Translations under genes and position numbers: made by a program
Assembly: GCF_900109375.1 (NCBI RefSeq)
Contig: NZ_FOAB01000006.1
Span: 248,001-312,000, forward strand
Length of the DNA stretch: 64,000 nt
Reading direction: 5' to 3'
From: Aquimarina amphilecti
Lineage (GTDB): Bacteria > Bacteroidota > Bacteroidia > Flavobacteriales > Flavobacteriaceae
The notes under the pieces: model-generated
Seen by the model: the letters and a program-made list of their open reading frames with translations, nothing else
Told to the model about the DNA's origin: nothing
Database searches by the model: none
Shown here: positions 42,929 through 52,045 of the stretch, one piece after another
Numbering within the stretch: the stretch's first letter is position 1
Layout of the letters: the number at the start of each line of letters is the position of its first letter

Positions 42929-43882
42929 ATGGAATATTTAGAATTTGAACTCCCCATAAAAGAACTCGAAGAACAATTTGAAAAAGCTTGCGCTATAGGA
43001 GCGGAAAGTGATGTTGATGTCACTGATACTTGTAAGCAAATTGAAAAAAAGTTAAACGAGACTAAAAAGGAGATATATAAGAACTTGACTGCTTGGCAGC
43101 GAGTACAATTATCTAGACATCCATCTAGGCCATATACTTTGGATTATATAAATGCTATTTGTGGAGATTCTTTTTTAGAATTACACGGTGATCGTAATGT
43201 TAAAGATGATAAAGCGATGATTGGTGGTTTAGGTAAAATTGGTGATCAGAGCTTTATGTTTATTGGTCAGCAAAAAGGATATAATACCAAAACAAGACAA
43301 TATCGAAATTTTGGAATGGCTAATCCTGAAGGATATAGAAAAGCACTTCGTCTTATGAAAAGTGCGGAAAAGTTCAATATCCCTGTTGTTTGTTTTGTTG
43401 ATACTCCAGGAGCATATCCGGGATTAGAAGCAGAAGAAAGAGGGCAAGGAGAAGCTATTGCTAGGAATATTTTAGAAATGACACGTCTAAAGGTTCCAAT
43501 CACGGTTATCATTATTGGTGAAGGTGCTAGTGGTGGAGCATTAGGAATAGGAGTTGGAGATAAAGTATTGATGTTAGAAAATGCTTGGTATTCTGTAATT
43601 TCGCCAGAAAACTGTTCTTCTATATTATGGAGAAGTTGGGAACAAAAAGAAATTGCGGCAGAAGCATTGAAATTGACGGCAAAAGATAGTGCCAGACTTA
43701 AGGTTGTAGATGAAATCGTAAGAGAACCGCTTGGAGGTGCTCATAGCGATCGCGAAAAAACTTTTAAGACCGTACGTGACAAAATTTTGTCTTCTTTCGA
43801 TGAGATGAAAAACTTATCACCAGAAGAATTGGTAGAAAAGCGTATGGATAAATATGCCAATATGGGAGTCTTCAAAGGCTAA
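42929..43882 (+). CDS. accA: Acetyl-CoA carboxylase carboxyltransferase, alpha subunit
   Basis: 317 residues, the normal AccA length. With AccD it transfers CO2 from carboxybiotin to acetyl-CoA, giving malonyl-CoA for fatty-acid synthesis. The acetyl-CoA-site blocks are clear: [20 protein letters not shown], the [23 protein letters not shown] segment near residue 155, and [17 protein letters not shown] near 195. It is monocistronic with its own terminator. Confidence 0.96.
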   Translation: MEYLEFELPIKELEEQFEKACAIGAESDVDVTDTCKQIEKKLNETKKEIYKNLTAWQRVQLSRHPSRPYTLDYINAICGDSFLELHGDRNVKDDKAMIGGLGKIGDQSFMFIGQQKGYNTKTRQYRNFGMANPEGYRKALRLMKSAEKFNIPVVCFVDTPGAYPGLEAEERGQGEAIARNILEMTRLKVPITVIIIGEGASGGALGIGVGDKVLMLENAWYSVISPENCSSILWRSWEQKEIAAEALKLTAKDSARLKVVDEIVREPLGGAHSDREKTFKTVRDKILSSFDEMKNLSPEELVEKRMDKYANMGVFKG

Positions 43883-43906
43883 CCCCTAATAAATCACTTG
43901 ACATCT

Positions 43907-43938
43907 AAATCTGAAGTTTATGACTTCGGATTTTTTTG
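43907..43938 (+). terminator. Intrinsic terminator of accA
   Basis: An 11-bp stem with one wobble pair (43907-43917 with 43923-43933; AAATCTGAAGT/ACTTCGGATTT) has a 5-base loop and a run of seven T. Confidence 0.85.
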
Positions 43939-43979
43939 TGCTTATTAACAATATTATTAAGTTATCAACAGTTCATTTG

Positions 43980-44009
43980 TTGAAGACTGGTGGACATTGA
44001 TTACCTTTG
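43980..44009 (+). promoter_or_regulatory. dnaB promoter
   Basis: TTG at 43980-43982 and TACCTTTG (TAnnTTTG) at 44002-44009 are separated by exactly 19 bases, the optimal Bacteroidota layout. The dnaB start follows 35 bases later. Confidence 0.75.
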
Positions 44010-44044
44010 TGTAAGGCCCAGCTCTTTACAATTTTTTTACATTC

Positions 44045-45598
44045 GTGGTTATGGAAAAAGTACAACAAGCTCAGCAATCTAATTATGGTCGGGGGAACGT
44101 AATATCGCTGGAAAAAGGAAAAATACCTCCTCAAGCAACTGATTTAGAGGAAGTTGTGCTAGGAGCAATGATGATTGATAAAAAAGGAGTTGATGAAATC
44201 ATTGATATCCTCAATGCCGATGTATTCTATAAAGAGACTCATAAATATATTTTTGAAGCTATATTTAAACTCTTCGAAAATTCAGAACCAATAGACTTAT
44301 TAACGGTTTCTAGTCAACTTAAGAAAGATGCAAAATTAGAATTGGCTGGTGGGGAATTCTATCTTATACAACTGACTCAAAAGGTAGCATCTTCGGCACA
44401 TATAGAGTTTCATGCTCGTATAATTTTGCAGAAATATATACAGCGTAGTTTGATTAAAATATCTAATGAAATCATTGAAGAGTCTTATGATGAGACAACA
44501 GATGTCTTTGATCTTTTGGATATGGCAGAATCTAGGTTATATGAAGTTACTCAAGGAAATATTAAAAGATCTACTGAGACTGCACAAAATCTTGTAATTC
44601 AAGCTAAGAAAAAAATTCAAGAAATATCTAATAAAGAGGGGATGAGTGGAGTTCCTTCTGGTTTTGATAAATTAGATAAGTTAACTTCTGGTTGGCAGCC
44701 TAGTGATTTGATAATCGTAGCAGCACGTCCTGGTATGGGTAAAACTGCTTTAACATTATCTATGGCAAGAAATATGGCAGTTGGAGCCAATATTCCTGTT
44801 GCGTTTTTCTCGTTAGAGATGTCATCAGTACAGCTAATTACTCGTCTAATATCTTCAGAAACTGGTCTTTCTTCCGAGAAATTACGTACTGGTAAATTAG
44901 AAAAACATGAGTGGGAGCAACTTAACGTAAAAGTAAAAGACCTAGAGAAAGCACCTCTTTTTATTGATGATACTCCTTCTCTTTCTATTTTTGATTTACG
45001 AGCAAAAGCAAGACGTCTTTCTTCGCAGCACGGTATAAGAATGATTGTTATTGATTATTTACAGTTGATGACGGCAGGAGGTAGTGGTAAAAATGGAAAT
45101 CGTGAACAAGAAATTTCTACAATTTCTCGTAACCTTAAGGCATTAGCAAAAGAATTGAATATTCCTGTTATTGCATTATCACAGTTATCGCGTGCGGTAG
45201 AAACTCGTGGAGGTAGTAAAAGGCCACTATTGAGTGACTTGAGGGAATCTGGAGCAATCGAGCAGGATGCGGATATAGTTGCGTTTATATTTAGACCTGA
45301 ATATTATAAAATTGATGAATGGGATGATGAGGAAAGATCTCCTACTCAGGGACAAGGAGAGTTTATCGTAGCGAAACACCGTAATGGTGGTTTAGAAAAT
45401 ATTAGGTTAAAGTTTATTGGTCACTTAGGTAAATTTGATAACTTAGATGACTTTAGTACTCCATTTGAATTTCATTCTAAAATGAATGACGGCAAAGAAG
45501 AAGAAGATCCTTTTAGTACAAATCATCTTCCTAGTGCCGATGAAGCTTTTGGTAGTAGCATAAACGACTCTAATGATGATGACGATGTTCCTTTCTAA
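44045..45598 (+). CDS. dnaB: Replicative DNA helicase
   Basis: 517 residues; a start at the second Met (44051, MEKVQQAQQSN) is possible. The N-terminal DnaB domain is at about 20-130. The RecA-like helicase has Walker A ARPGMGKTALTLS near 233, Walker B MIVIDYLQLM near 340, LSQLSRAVETRGGSKRPLLSDLR-type DNA-binding sequence and the arginine-finger region near 440. It unwinds DNA at the replication fork as a hexamer. The Asp/Ser-rich tail (residues about 490-517) is typical of Bacteroidota. Its 3' end overlaps the downstream gene by 26 bases. Confidence 0.96.
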   Translation: MVMEKVQQAQQSNYGRGNVISLEKGKIPPQATDLEEVVLGAMMIDKKGVDEIIDILNADVFYKETHKYIFEAIFKLFENSEPIDLLTVSSQLKKDAKLELAGGEFYLIQLTQKVASSAHIEFHARIILQKYIQRSLIKISNEIIEESYDETTDVFDLLDMAESRLYEVTQGNIKRSTETAQNLVIQAKKKIQEISNKEGMSGVPSGFDKLDKLTSGWQPSDLIIVAARPGMGKTALTLSMARNMAVGANIPVAFFSLEMSSVQLITRLISSETGLSSEKLRTGKLEKHEWEQLNVKVKDLEKAPLFIDDTPSLSIFDLRAKARRLSSQHGIRMIVIDYLQLMTAGGSGKNGNREQEISTISRNLKALAKELNIPVIALSQLSRAVETRGGSKRPLLSDLRESGAIEQDADIVAFIFRPEYYKIDEWDDEERSPTQGQGEFIVAKHRNGGLENIRLKFIGHLGKFDNLDDFSTPFEFHSKMNDGKEEEDPFSTNHLPSADEAFGSSINDSNDDDDVPF

Positions 45599-46862
45599 AA
45601 TAAAGTGCAAATTTTTAATTTGTACATTACTGTTTTTATTTACTTTTCAATCGTATGCCTCTTATGTATTAATTCCGATGGATGCTGACGGTCAGCAAAA
45701 TCATTTAAAAGCATATGGAATTACTTATTGGACACTTAGTAAAGATTTAAAGGTAAAATGGTTACTTAATTATAGAGGAGGATCGTTTTTGTTACCGGAT
45801 ACGGATGACATTAAAAAAGAATGTACCATTCGTGGCGTTTCTTATGAAGTCTTGAGTAATACAAAAACAGAAGAAATTTTAGAAGAAATAAGCAGTCCAT
45901 CTAAAAATATGGAAGCTGTTATTTTAGAAAAAGCTCCTAAAATTGCTGTATACTCTCCCAAAGGGAACCAACCTTGGGATGATGCAGTAACCATGGTTTT
46001 AACTTTTGCCGAAATTCCGTATGAAACAATATACGATAAAGAAGTTTTAGAAGATAACCTTATTCTGTATGATTGGTTACACTTACATCACGAGGACTTT
46101 ACAGGACAATACGGTAAGTTTTATGCATCTTATAGAGCAGCACCTTGGTATATTAAAGAAAAAGCTAATGCAGAAAAATTAGCTTTTGAGTTAGGATATG
46201 AAAAGGTTTCTCAAGAAAAATTAGGTGTAGCACTTAAGATTAGAGATTATGTAGTAGGAGGTGGCTTTATGTTTGCTATGTGCAGTGCCACAGATAGTTT
46301 CGAGATAGCTCTGGCATCAGAAGACGTAGATATATGTGAACCAATGTTTGATGGAGATCCGAGTGAACCTGGGTATCAATCTAAAATCGATTATAATAAA
46401 ACCTTTGCTTTTAAAGATTTTACCTTAGAACGTAGTCCTAATGTTTATGAGTTTTCTTCCATCGATATGACTAGAAAACGACGCATTTCTAAAACAACAG
46501 ATTACTTTACTTTAATGGATTTTTCGGCAAAATGGGATCCAATCCCTACGATGCTTTGTCAGAATCATACTGCCTTAGTTAAAGGATTTATGGGGCAAAC
46601 AACTGCATATGATCCTAGTGAAATTAAATCGAATGTATTAGTTCTTGGAGAAAATCGAACTAATAACGAAGCTAGATATATTCATGGAATTAAAGGGAAA
46701 GGTTTTTTTACGTTCTATGGAGGTCACGATCCAGAGGACTATCAGCATAGAGTAGGGGATCCTAAGACGGAATTAGAATTACACCCTAACTCTCCTGGAT
46801 ATCGTTTAATTCTTAATAATGTTCTCTTTCCAGCTGCTAAGAAAAAGAAGCAGAAAACCTAA
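45573..46862 (+). CDS. Exported protein often auto-annotated as asparagine synthetase B
   Basis: 429 residues; the start may be an internal ATG (45585, MFLSKIKC). A signal peptide runs to about residue 30 (FLICTLLFLFTFQSYAS), so a cytoplasmic asparagine synthetase is ruled out. It has GGSFLLP, APKIAVYSPKGNQPWDDAVTM, VVGGGFMFAMCSATDSFEIAL (like a class I glutamine-amidotransferase nucleophile loop, with Cys) and an ending with FFTFYGGHDPEDY. A GATase-like or ThuA-like fold is suggested. Conserved in Flavobacteriaceae next to dnaB, as I recall. Function unknown. Confidence 0.75.
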   Translation: MMMTMFLSKIKCKFLICTLLFLFTFQSYASYVLIPMDADGQQNHLKAYGITYWTLSKDLKVKWLLNYRGGSFLLPDTDDIKKECTIRGVSYEVLSNTKTEEILEEISSPSKNMEAVILEKAPKIAVYSPKGNQPWDDAVTMVLTFAEIPYETIYDKEVLEDNLILYDWLHLHHEDFTGQYGKFYASYRAAPWYIKEKANAEKLAFELGYEKVSQEKLGVALKIRDYVVGGGFMFAMCSATDSFEIALASEDVDICEPMFDGDPSEPGYQSKIDYNKTFAFKDFTLERSPNVYEFSSIDMTRKRRISKTTDYFTLMDFSAKWDPIPTMLCQNHTALVKGFMGQTTAYDPSEIKSNVLVLGENRTNNEARYIHGIKGKGFFTFYGGHDPEDYQHRVGDPKTELELHPNSPGYRLILNNVLFPAAKKKKQKT

Positions 46863-46938
46863 TTATTTTCTTTTTGCAATTATTAAATCACTGTTTATAG
46901 GGTGATTGGAGTATAAGACATTTTGTAGTTTTGATCTT

Positions 46939-47946
46939 ATGGTAAAAAAGATAATAATGATAGTTGCTATTTTATTTGTATCAATTGGTGCTTTATGTAT
47001 TTATGGAGTATATCGATTTTTTAATCCTTTCGGAAAAGTAATAAATGAAGAATTATCAGATTCTTATTATTACAGTAGAGATGATAAGGGTGTCGTATAT
47101 AGCCCTATGGGAAATTGGTTTTCACTAGGTAAGAATGAAATGGAAGTGGATTTACCTACTTTTCAGGTTCTAGGAAGAGATTATGCTAAGGATGCTAATC
47201 ATGCTTATTTTAAATCTAGAATAATAAATACTCCTGTAGATGTTGCTTCATTCGATGTGAAGTCTGGTTTTATGCCATTAGATAAAAATCATGTTTATAT
47301 ATTGATAGATGATCTTTATTATTTAGATGATTCAGAGGCAGAAGGTTTTAAAATTCTCGAAGATGCAGATGCTAAGACATATGAACAGCTTAGTTATGAT
47401 TTTGCAAGGGATAAAAACTTTATCTATCGCAATAATGAAAAATGCATAGAAGTAGATCATGGGTCTTTTGACATTGTTAATGATCAGTTTTGTAGGGATA
47501 TTCAAGGAGTTTATCACTATCAATATGGTGAACCTTTATTAAAAATTGATGATGCCAATATTTCAGAAATAGTTTCGCTCACAAGTTCTCATATAAGAGA
47601 TGATAAGAATGTTTATTTCTATCTTACGTATCGAGGCGCTGATTATATACAAGAATTGGTAAAGCTTCCTTTTAAAAATAGAAATGAAATTGCTTTTTTT
47701 GAAGATGCTTCTCTTTTAAAAATAGATGATCAGATTTTTTATCAAGGCTTAATAATCGAAGAAGTTGATGCAGCAACATTTAGTGAACTTGATTATGGGT
47801 ATGCAAAAGATATAAATTATGTTTTTTTTCATGGTGAAATTGTAGAAGGAGCAGATGTGAATACTTTTAAGTATAATACTAGTAACTATACTTTTTCTGA
47901 TAAAAACTACATATATGAAGTTGGAAAAAAAGTAAAGAAGAAGTAA
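46939..47946 (+). CDS. DKNYY-family membrane-anchored protein
   Basis: 335 residues from the ATG at 46939; the upstream in-frame TTG is unlikely. An N-terminal membrane segment (about residues 2-25, IIMIVAILFVSIGALCIYGVY) is followed by repeated DKNYY-type motifs: YAKDANHAYFKSR, FARDKNFIYRNNE, IRDDKNVYFYLTY, YAKDINYVFFHGE and SDKNYIYEVGKK. These ~30-residue units form the DKNYY family. Proteins of this type are found at the surface of Bacteroidota and other bacteria; no function is established. Confidence 0.75.
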   Translation: MVKKIIMIVAILFVSIGALCIYGVYRFFNPFGKVINEELSDSYYYSRDDKGVVYSPMGNWFSLGKNEMEVDLPTFQVLGRDYAKDANHAYFKSRIINTPVDVASFDVKSGFMPLDKNHVYILIDDLYYLDDSEAEGFKILEDADAKTYEQLSYDFARDKNFIYRNNEKCIEVDHGSFDIVNDQFCRDIQGVYHYQYGEPLLKIDDANISEIVSLTSSHIRDDKNVYFYLTYRGADYIQELVKLPFKNRNEIAFFEDASLLKIDDQIFYQGLIIEEVDAATFSELDYGYAKDINYVFFHGEIVEGADVNTFKYNTSNYTFSDKNYIYEVGKKVKKK

Positions 47947-48018
47947 TTCATTATAAATTGTAAGGTTATAAATACATTACGACTATTGTAAAGTTAAACT
48001 ATAACCTAACATTCAAAA

Positions 48019-48813
48019 ATGAAAAAAATAATATTGTCCACTTTAGTTTTAAGTGTTTTGTTTTCTTGTAAAGAAACTCCCAAAACAGAAAAAGAAGTTA
48101 TTGTAGAAGAAAAAGAGGAAGTTGCTATCGTTGATCGTTCTAAAGATTTTCCGACTGATATAGCTTCCGTTTTTAAGGCTCATGGAGGGATTCAATCTTT
48201 TGATGAAAAGAATTCTCTAGTTTTTGAGCTAGCTAATCCAGAAGGTAATGAGAAGCATACTACAGATCTTAAGACTAGACATGCTCGTATAGAAACGGAT
48301 AAATTTCAATTAGGGTTTGATGGGAAAGAAGCTTGGATTGAACAAGATTCTACTTATTTTAAAGGAAACCCGAGGTTTTATCATAATCTAATGTTCTATT
48401 TTTATGCAATGCCTTTTGTATTAGGAGATGATGGTATTTCTTATGATAAAGTAGAAGATCTTAAAGTGGGAGAAACGTCGTATCCTGGTTATAAAATATC
48501 TTATGGAGAGGCGATTGGTGATTCACCGAAAGATAATTATTTTGTATACTATGATAATGAGTCATATAGAATGAAATATTTAGGATATACTGTAACGTAT
48601 TTTAGTAAAGAAAGTAGTGAGAAAATTAGTCTTATCGAATATTCTGATTGGAATGACGTGGATGGGTTATTATTGCCAAAAACGTTAAAATGGAGAGAGT
48701 ATCAAGATGGGGTTGTAGGCGAAGTTAAAAGCGAAAGAAATTTTGTAAATGCGTCAGCAAGTTCAGAAAAAATGGATTTTACTATATTTAGTAAACCAAA
48801 AGAAGCAGAATAG
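48019..48813 (+). CDS. Lipoprotein of the DUF6503 type
   Basis: 264 residues. Lipoprotein signal MKKIILSTLVLSVLFSC with Cys17. A charged linker follows (TEKEVIVEEKEEV). The remaining sequence has alternating beta strands such as LGFDGKEAWIEQDSTYF, YKISYGEAIGDSPKDNYFVYYD and LLLPKTLKWREYQDG, compatible with a LolA/LolB-like half-barrel. I recognise it as a DUF6503-like lipoprotein with moderate certainty; no function is known. Confidence 0.7.
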   Translation: MKKIILSTLVLSVLFSCKETPKTEKEVIVEEKEEVAIVDRSKDFPTDIASVFKAHGGIQSFDEKNSLVFELANPEGNEKHTTDLKTRHARIETDKFQLGFDGKEAWIEQDSTYFKGNPRFYHNLMFYFYAMPFVLGDDGISYDKVEDLKVGETSYPGYKISYGEAIGDSPKDNYFVYYDNESYRMKYLGYTVTYFSKESSEKISLIEYSDWNDVDGLLLPKTLKWREYQDGVVGEVKSERNFVNASASSEKMDFTIFSKPKEAE

Positions 48814-49117
48814 ATCTTAGAAACTTATAAGGTTTAAAAAACTTAAAAGAGCTCTATTAGTTACAAACTAATAGAGCTCTTTGTTTTTTTAGAAAATCGA
48901 AAACTTTTTTTGATAAAAATAGAGGTGCAATTTTATGAAATCGATAATATCCTATAATATATTTAATTCTTTATTACGAAATAATCATTGATAATGTCCT
49001 TTTTAGGAATAATACTGTAAAGTCAATTCAGATACATTTTTAGAATTAATTAATTTTATATCCTTTATCTAATTCTATTTACGAAAACGATATAGTAACA
49101 CACGCAAAACTAATTTT
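48814..49117. other. Intergenic region before the class V aminotransferase gene
   Basis: 304 bases. A strong terminator lies at 48846-48890. The rest is AT-rich and includes a possible promoter, but no clear TAnnTTTG box. No gene or repeat is seen. Confidence 0.45.
48846..48890 (+). terminator. Intrinsic terminator of the DUF6503-like gene
   Basis: A perfect 16-bp stem (48846-48861 with 48867-48882; AGAGCTCTATTAG/CTAATAGAGCTCT core) has a 5-base loop and a T run. Confidence 0.92.
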
Positions 49118-50239
49118 ATGTATAAAGAACTTACAACAAGTAATAGGATTTTGATGGGACCAGGACCATCAGATGCACATCCAAGAGTACTTAAAGCAAT
49201 GTCTACACCATTAATAGGTCATTTAGATCCTGAATTTGTAACTATTATGGATGAGGTCAAAACGATGGTACAAAATACTTTTATGACTAAAAATAATATG
49301 ACTTTTGTTGTTTCTGCTCCTGGTAGTGCGGGTATGGAAACTTGTTTGGTAAATTTGTTAGAACCAGGCGATGAGGTTATTATTTGTGTAAATGGAGTTT
49401 TTGGCGGTAGAATGGCCGATATTGCCGAAAGATGTGGAGCCAAAGTACATAAAGTTGAAGTAGCTTGGGGAACTGTGGTCTCTCCAGAAGATGTAAAAAA
49501 AGCGTTGGATATATGTAAAAAACCAAAACTAGTAGCACTAGTACACGCAGAAACCTCTACTGGTGCTTTGCAACCGATAAAAGAGATTAGTGATTTAGTT
49601 CATAATGCTGGCGGATTATTAATGGTAGATGCAGTAACATCATATTGCGGTATAGAGTTAAAAGTAGATGATTGGAATATAGATGCTATCTATACAGGTA
49701 CACAGAAAAATTTAAGTGCTCCACCAGGATTATCACCAGTGAGTTTTTCTGATAATGCTCTAAAAGCATTAGAGAATAGAAAAACAAAAGTGCAAAGTTG
49801 GTTTTTAGATTTAAGTTTGGTTAAAAACTACTGGGGTGGTGCCAAACGGGCATATCATCATACTGCACCAGTTTCTTCGGTATATGCTTTAAGAGAATCT
49901 TTGAGAATAGTATTAGAAGAAGGTTTAGAAAACAGATGGAAAAGACATAAAGAAGTACATGAGGTTTTAAAAACAAAACTAGAATCCTTAGGGTTTAGGT
50001 ATTTGGTTGAAAAGCAATATAGATTACCTAATCTAAATGCAGTTTTTCTACCAGAAGGAAATGATGAAGCATTACTAAGAAAAAAATTACTAAACGATTA
50101 TAATATCGAAGTAGGAGGAGGATTAGGTGATTTTGCAGGGAAAATATGGAGAGTAGGTATTATGGGGGAGAGTTGTACTCTCAATCATGTAAATATGTTG
50201 GTTAGTGCTTTACACGATATGAAAGAATTTAGAAATTAG
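49118..50239 (+). CDS. Class V aminotransferase (alanine-glyoxylate / serine-pyruvate family)
   Basis: 373 residues. PLP-dependent. The cofactor lysine lies in YTGTQKNLSAPPG near residue 197. Other motifs are MGPGPSDAHPRVLKAM at the start, APGSAGMETCLVN near 66, HAETSTGALQPI near 143 and MVDAVTSYCG near 168. Family members transaminate glyoxylate with alanine or serine, or act in purine catabolism. The exact substrates are not decidable. It is monocistronic. Confidence 0.9.
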   Translation: MYKELTTSNRILMGPGPSDAHPRVLKAMSTPLIGHLDPEFVTIMDEVKTMVQNTFMTKNNMTFVVSAPGSAGMETCLVNLLEPGDEVIICVNGVFGGRMADIAERCGAKVHKVEVAWGTVVSPEDVKKALDICKKPKLVALVHAETSTGALQPIKEISDLVHNAGGLLMVDAVTSYCGIELKVDDWNIDAIYTGTQKNLSAPPGLSPVSFSDNALKALENRKTKVQSWFLDLSLVKNYWGGAKRAYHHTAPVSSVYALRESLRIVLEEGLENRWKRHKEVHEVLKTKLESLGFRYLVEKQYRLPNLNAVFLPEGNDEALLRKKLLNDYNIEVGGGLGDFAGKIWRVGIMGESCTLNHVNMLVSALHDMKEFRN

Positions 50240-50359
50240 TTTACTTGGATATAAGGTGTTGAATTTCACTGAAAACAGGGTGTGATTAGAAGTTATTTTT
50301 TTTGATTTTTGTGTAAACAAAATAGTTTACAAGTTTTTAATCTCTTAATACCTTATTCA

Positions 50360-50677
50360 ATGAGTTCTATCAGTAATGACCAAATGGTCGTAGAAATCTT
50401 AAACTTTTTTTATCCTAAAAATTCAATCTCAGAACATGATGTAACTGAGCAATTGGGTGATTTGGCAGCAGAAATGTACGCAGAAGCGTTAGAGGCGTCA
50501 GCATCGATGCATTTAGTTCCTAGACCTACATATACACCATCACTTTCTTGGCTAGTAAAAGAAGGTGTGAAAACATTTTGGAGATCAAGAGGAGAAGACG
50601 AAATATATGAATCCGTAAGAGTTACGGTAGCGCTTAAATATAAAAGCAAACATCAAATGTCCAAGCTTGGAATTTAA
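50360..50677 (+). CDS. Small conserved hypothetical protein
   Basis: 105 residues from the ATG at 50360; a longer TTG-initiated frame from 50309 is rejected because TTG lies in promoter-like sequence. The protein is cytoplasmic (no signal). Visible blocks are NDQMVVEILNFFYPKNSI, HLVPRPTYTPSLSWLVKEGVKTFW and ESVRVTVALKYKSKHQM. I do not recognise the family. It is followed by a strong terminator. Confidence 0.6.
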   Translation: MSSISNDQMVVEILNFFYPKNSISEHDVTEQLGDLAAEMYAEALEASASMHLVPRPTYTPSLSWLVKEGVKTFWRSRGEDEIYESVRVTVALKYKSKHQMSKLGI

Positions 50678-50719
50678 AATAAAAAAGAGGCGCTTATTTT
50701 AGCGCCTCTTTTTTATTTT
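50676..50719. terminator. Bidirectional intrinsic terminator
   Basis: A perfect 19-bp stem (50676-50694 with 50701-50719; AAAAAGAGGCGCT/AGCGCCTCTTTTT core) closes a 6-base loop, with T runs on both strands. It separates the small hypothetical gene from the convergent amidohydrolase gene. Confidence 0.93.
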
Positions 50720-50737
50720 AATGAATAAACGTTTTAT

Positions 50738-52030
50738 TTATTTTCCATATTTACCACTATAGCGTTTCCATAATTTAGTTTGATGACTTTCTAAACTTAT
50801 ATCTCGTCCTTGTATAAATGCTTTTTCTAATTGATTAGTTCGCATATCTAATGCATCACCAATACTTATAAAAAGAGTAGCATCTTTTCCCACTTCTAAA
50901 GTTCCAACGATATCATCAATACCTAGTATCTTGGCACTATTACCAGTTATTAATTGAACTGCTTTTTCTTTGTCTAAACCGTGTGCTGCCACAGTTCCTG
51001 CCTGAAAAGGTAGATTACGAGCGTTTGCTCGCTCCATTTGGCCAGTATTTTGCAAACCGACTAATACACCTGCATCCATTAATAACCTTGCATTTTTATA
51101 TGGTAAGTCATAATCATCATCTTCATAATTTGGTGTAGAATGCGTTCTGGTTAATAGTACAGGAATGTTTTGTTGTTTTAATTGTGAAACCGCTTTATAT
51201 GCTTCATCCGCTTCTACTAAAACTACCTTTTTTAATCCTTGTTTTTTTGCAAAACTCAACACATCTAAAATGGCTTTTTCAGCACTAACATGAATAAATA
51301 GGGTTTGTGAACCATTAAAAATATTTTTCATGGAAAGATGAGGTAAGTTTTCTTTACTCACATCAGATTTTATAGTTGCTTTTGCCTGATTCATATAATC
51401 AGTAAGTGCCGTTACTTGTTCTTGATATTTTTTATTTGGCTTAAAACCAGGGTCTTCACCTAACCACCATCTTCCTCTGGTAAAAGGACTAGGCCAATTC
51501 ATATGAATCCCATCATCCGTCTTAATTGCTGCATCTTCCCAATTCCAGGCATCTAATTGCACTATGGTAGAAGTCCCAGAAATCCATCCGCCACGAGGTG
51601 TTGTTTGTGCAATTAAAACACCGTTAGGTCTCATGCTTTCTACGATCTTACTTTCGGCATTATAAGCAATGATACTTCTAATATGTGGATTAAAACCACC
51701 GATCTCACTATCATCATCAGTAGCCCGTACAGCACCAATTTCTACAAGTCCTAAAGTAGAATTAGGAGCAATAAACCCTGGATAAACATGTTTTCCGGAT
51801 GCGTCTATTACCTCTCCTTTACTAGGGATACTTCCATTAATGCCAACATTAGTGATTTTTCCGTTTTCGAAAATTATAATACTATTATTGATTACTTCGC
51901 CATTACCTATGTGTGCGATAGCACCTGTAATAGAGATCGCTTTAGTCTGTGATTTAGCAGGAGTCTGTTGTGCCGTTACATTTCCGAATGTAACAATTAG
52001 CAACAGAATTATATATGATATACTTTTCAT
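50738..52030 (-). CDS. Exported amidohydrolase-family protein lacking the HxH metal motif
   Basis: 430 residues with a signal peptide (about 1-20, YIILLLIVTFGNVTA). The amidohydrolase fold is shown by VIDASGKHVYPGFIAPNS near residue 75 and the C-terminal DDIVGTLEVGKDATLFISIGD. At the position where imidazolonepropionase- and dihydroorotase-like enzymes have HxH, the sequence reads APNSTLG, so the first metal site is absent. A downstream metal His is also unclear. It follows the 995-residue paralogue with a 15-base gap in one operon and may be its non-catalytic partner. Confidence 0.85.
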   Translation of the reverse strand: MKSISYIILLLIVTFGNVTAQQTPAKSQTKAISITGAIAHIGNGEVINNSIIIFENGKITNVGINGSIPSKGEVIDASGKHVYPGFIAPNSTLGLVEIGAVRATDDDSEIGGFNPHIRSIIAYNAESKIVESMRPNGVLIAQTTPRGGWISGTSTIVQLDAWNWEDAAIKTDDGIHMNWPSPFTRGRWWLGEDPGFKPNKKYQEQVTALTDYMNQAKATIKSDVSKENLPHLSMKNIFNGSQTLFIHVSAEKAILDVLSFAKKQGLKKVVLVEADEAYKAVSQLKQQNIPVLLTRTHSTPNYEDDDYDLPYKNARLLMDAGVLVGLQNTGQMERANARNLPFQAGTVAAHGLDKEKAVQLITGNSAKILGIDDIVGTLEVGKDATLFISIGDALDMRTNQLEKAFIQGRDISLESHQTKLWKRYSGKYGK

Positions 52031-52045
52031 TTTTTCAATTGGTGT

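Noticed and set aside
45573-46862. Asparagine synthetase B
   Set aside because: There is a signal peptide and no synthetase ATP-binding motif can be seen.
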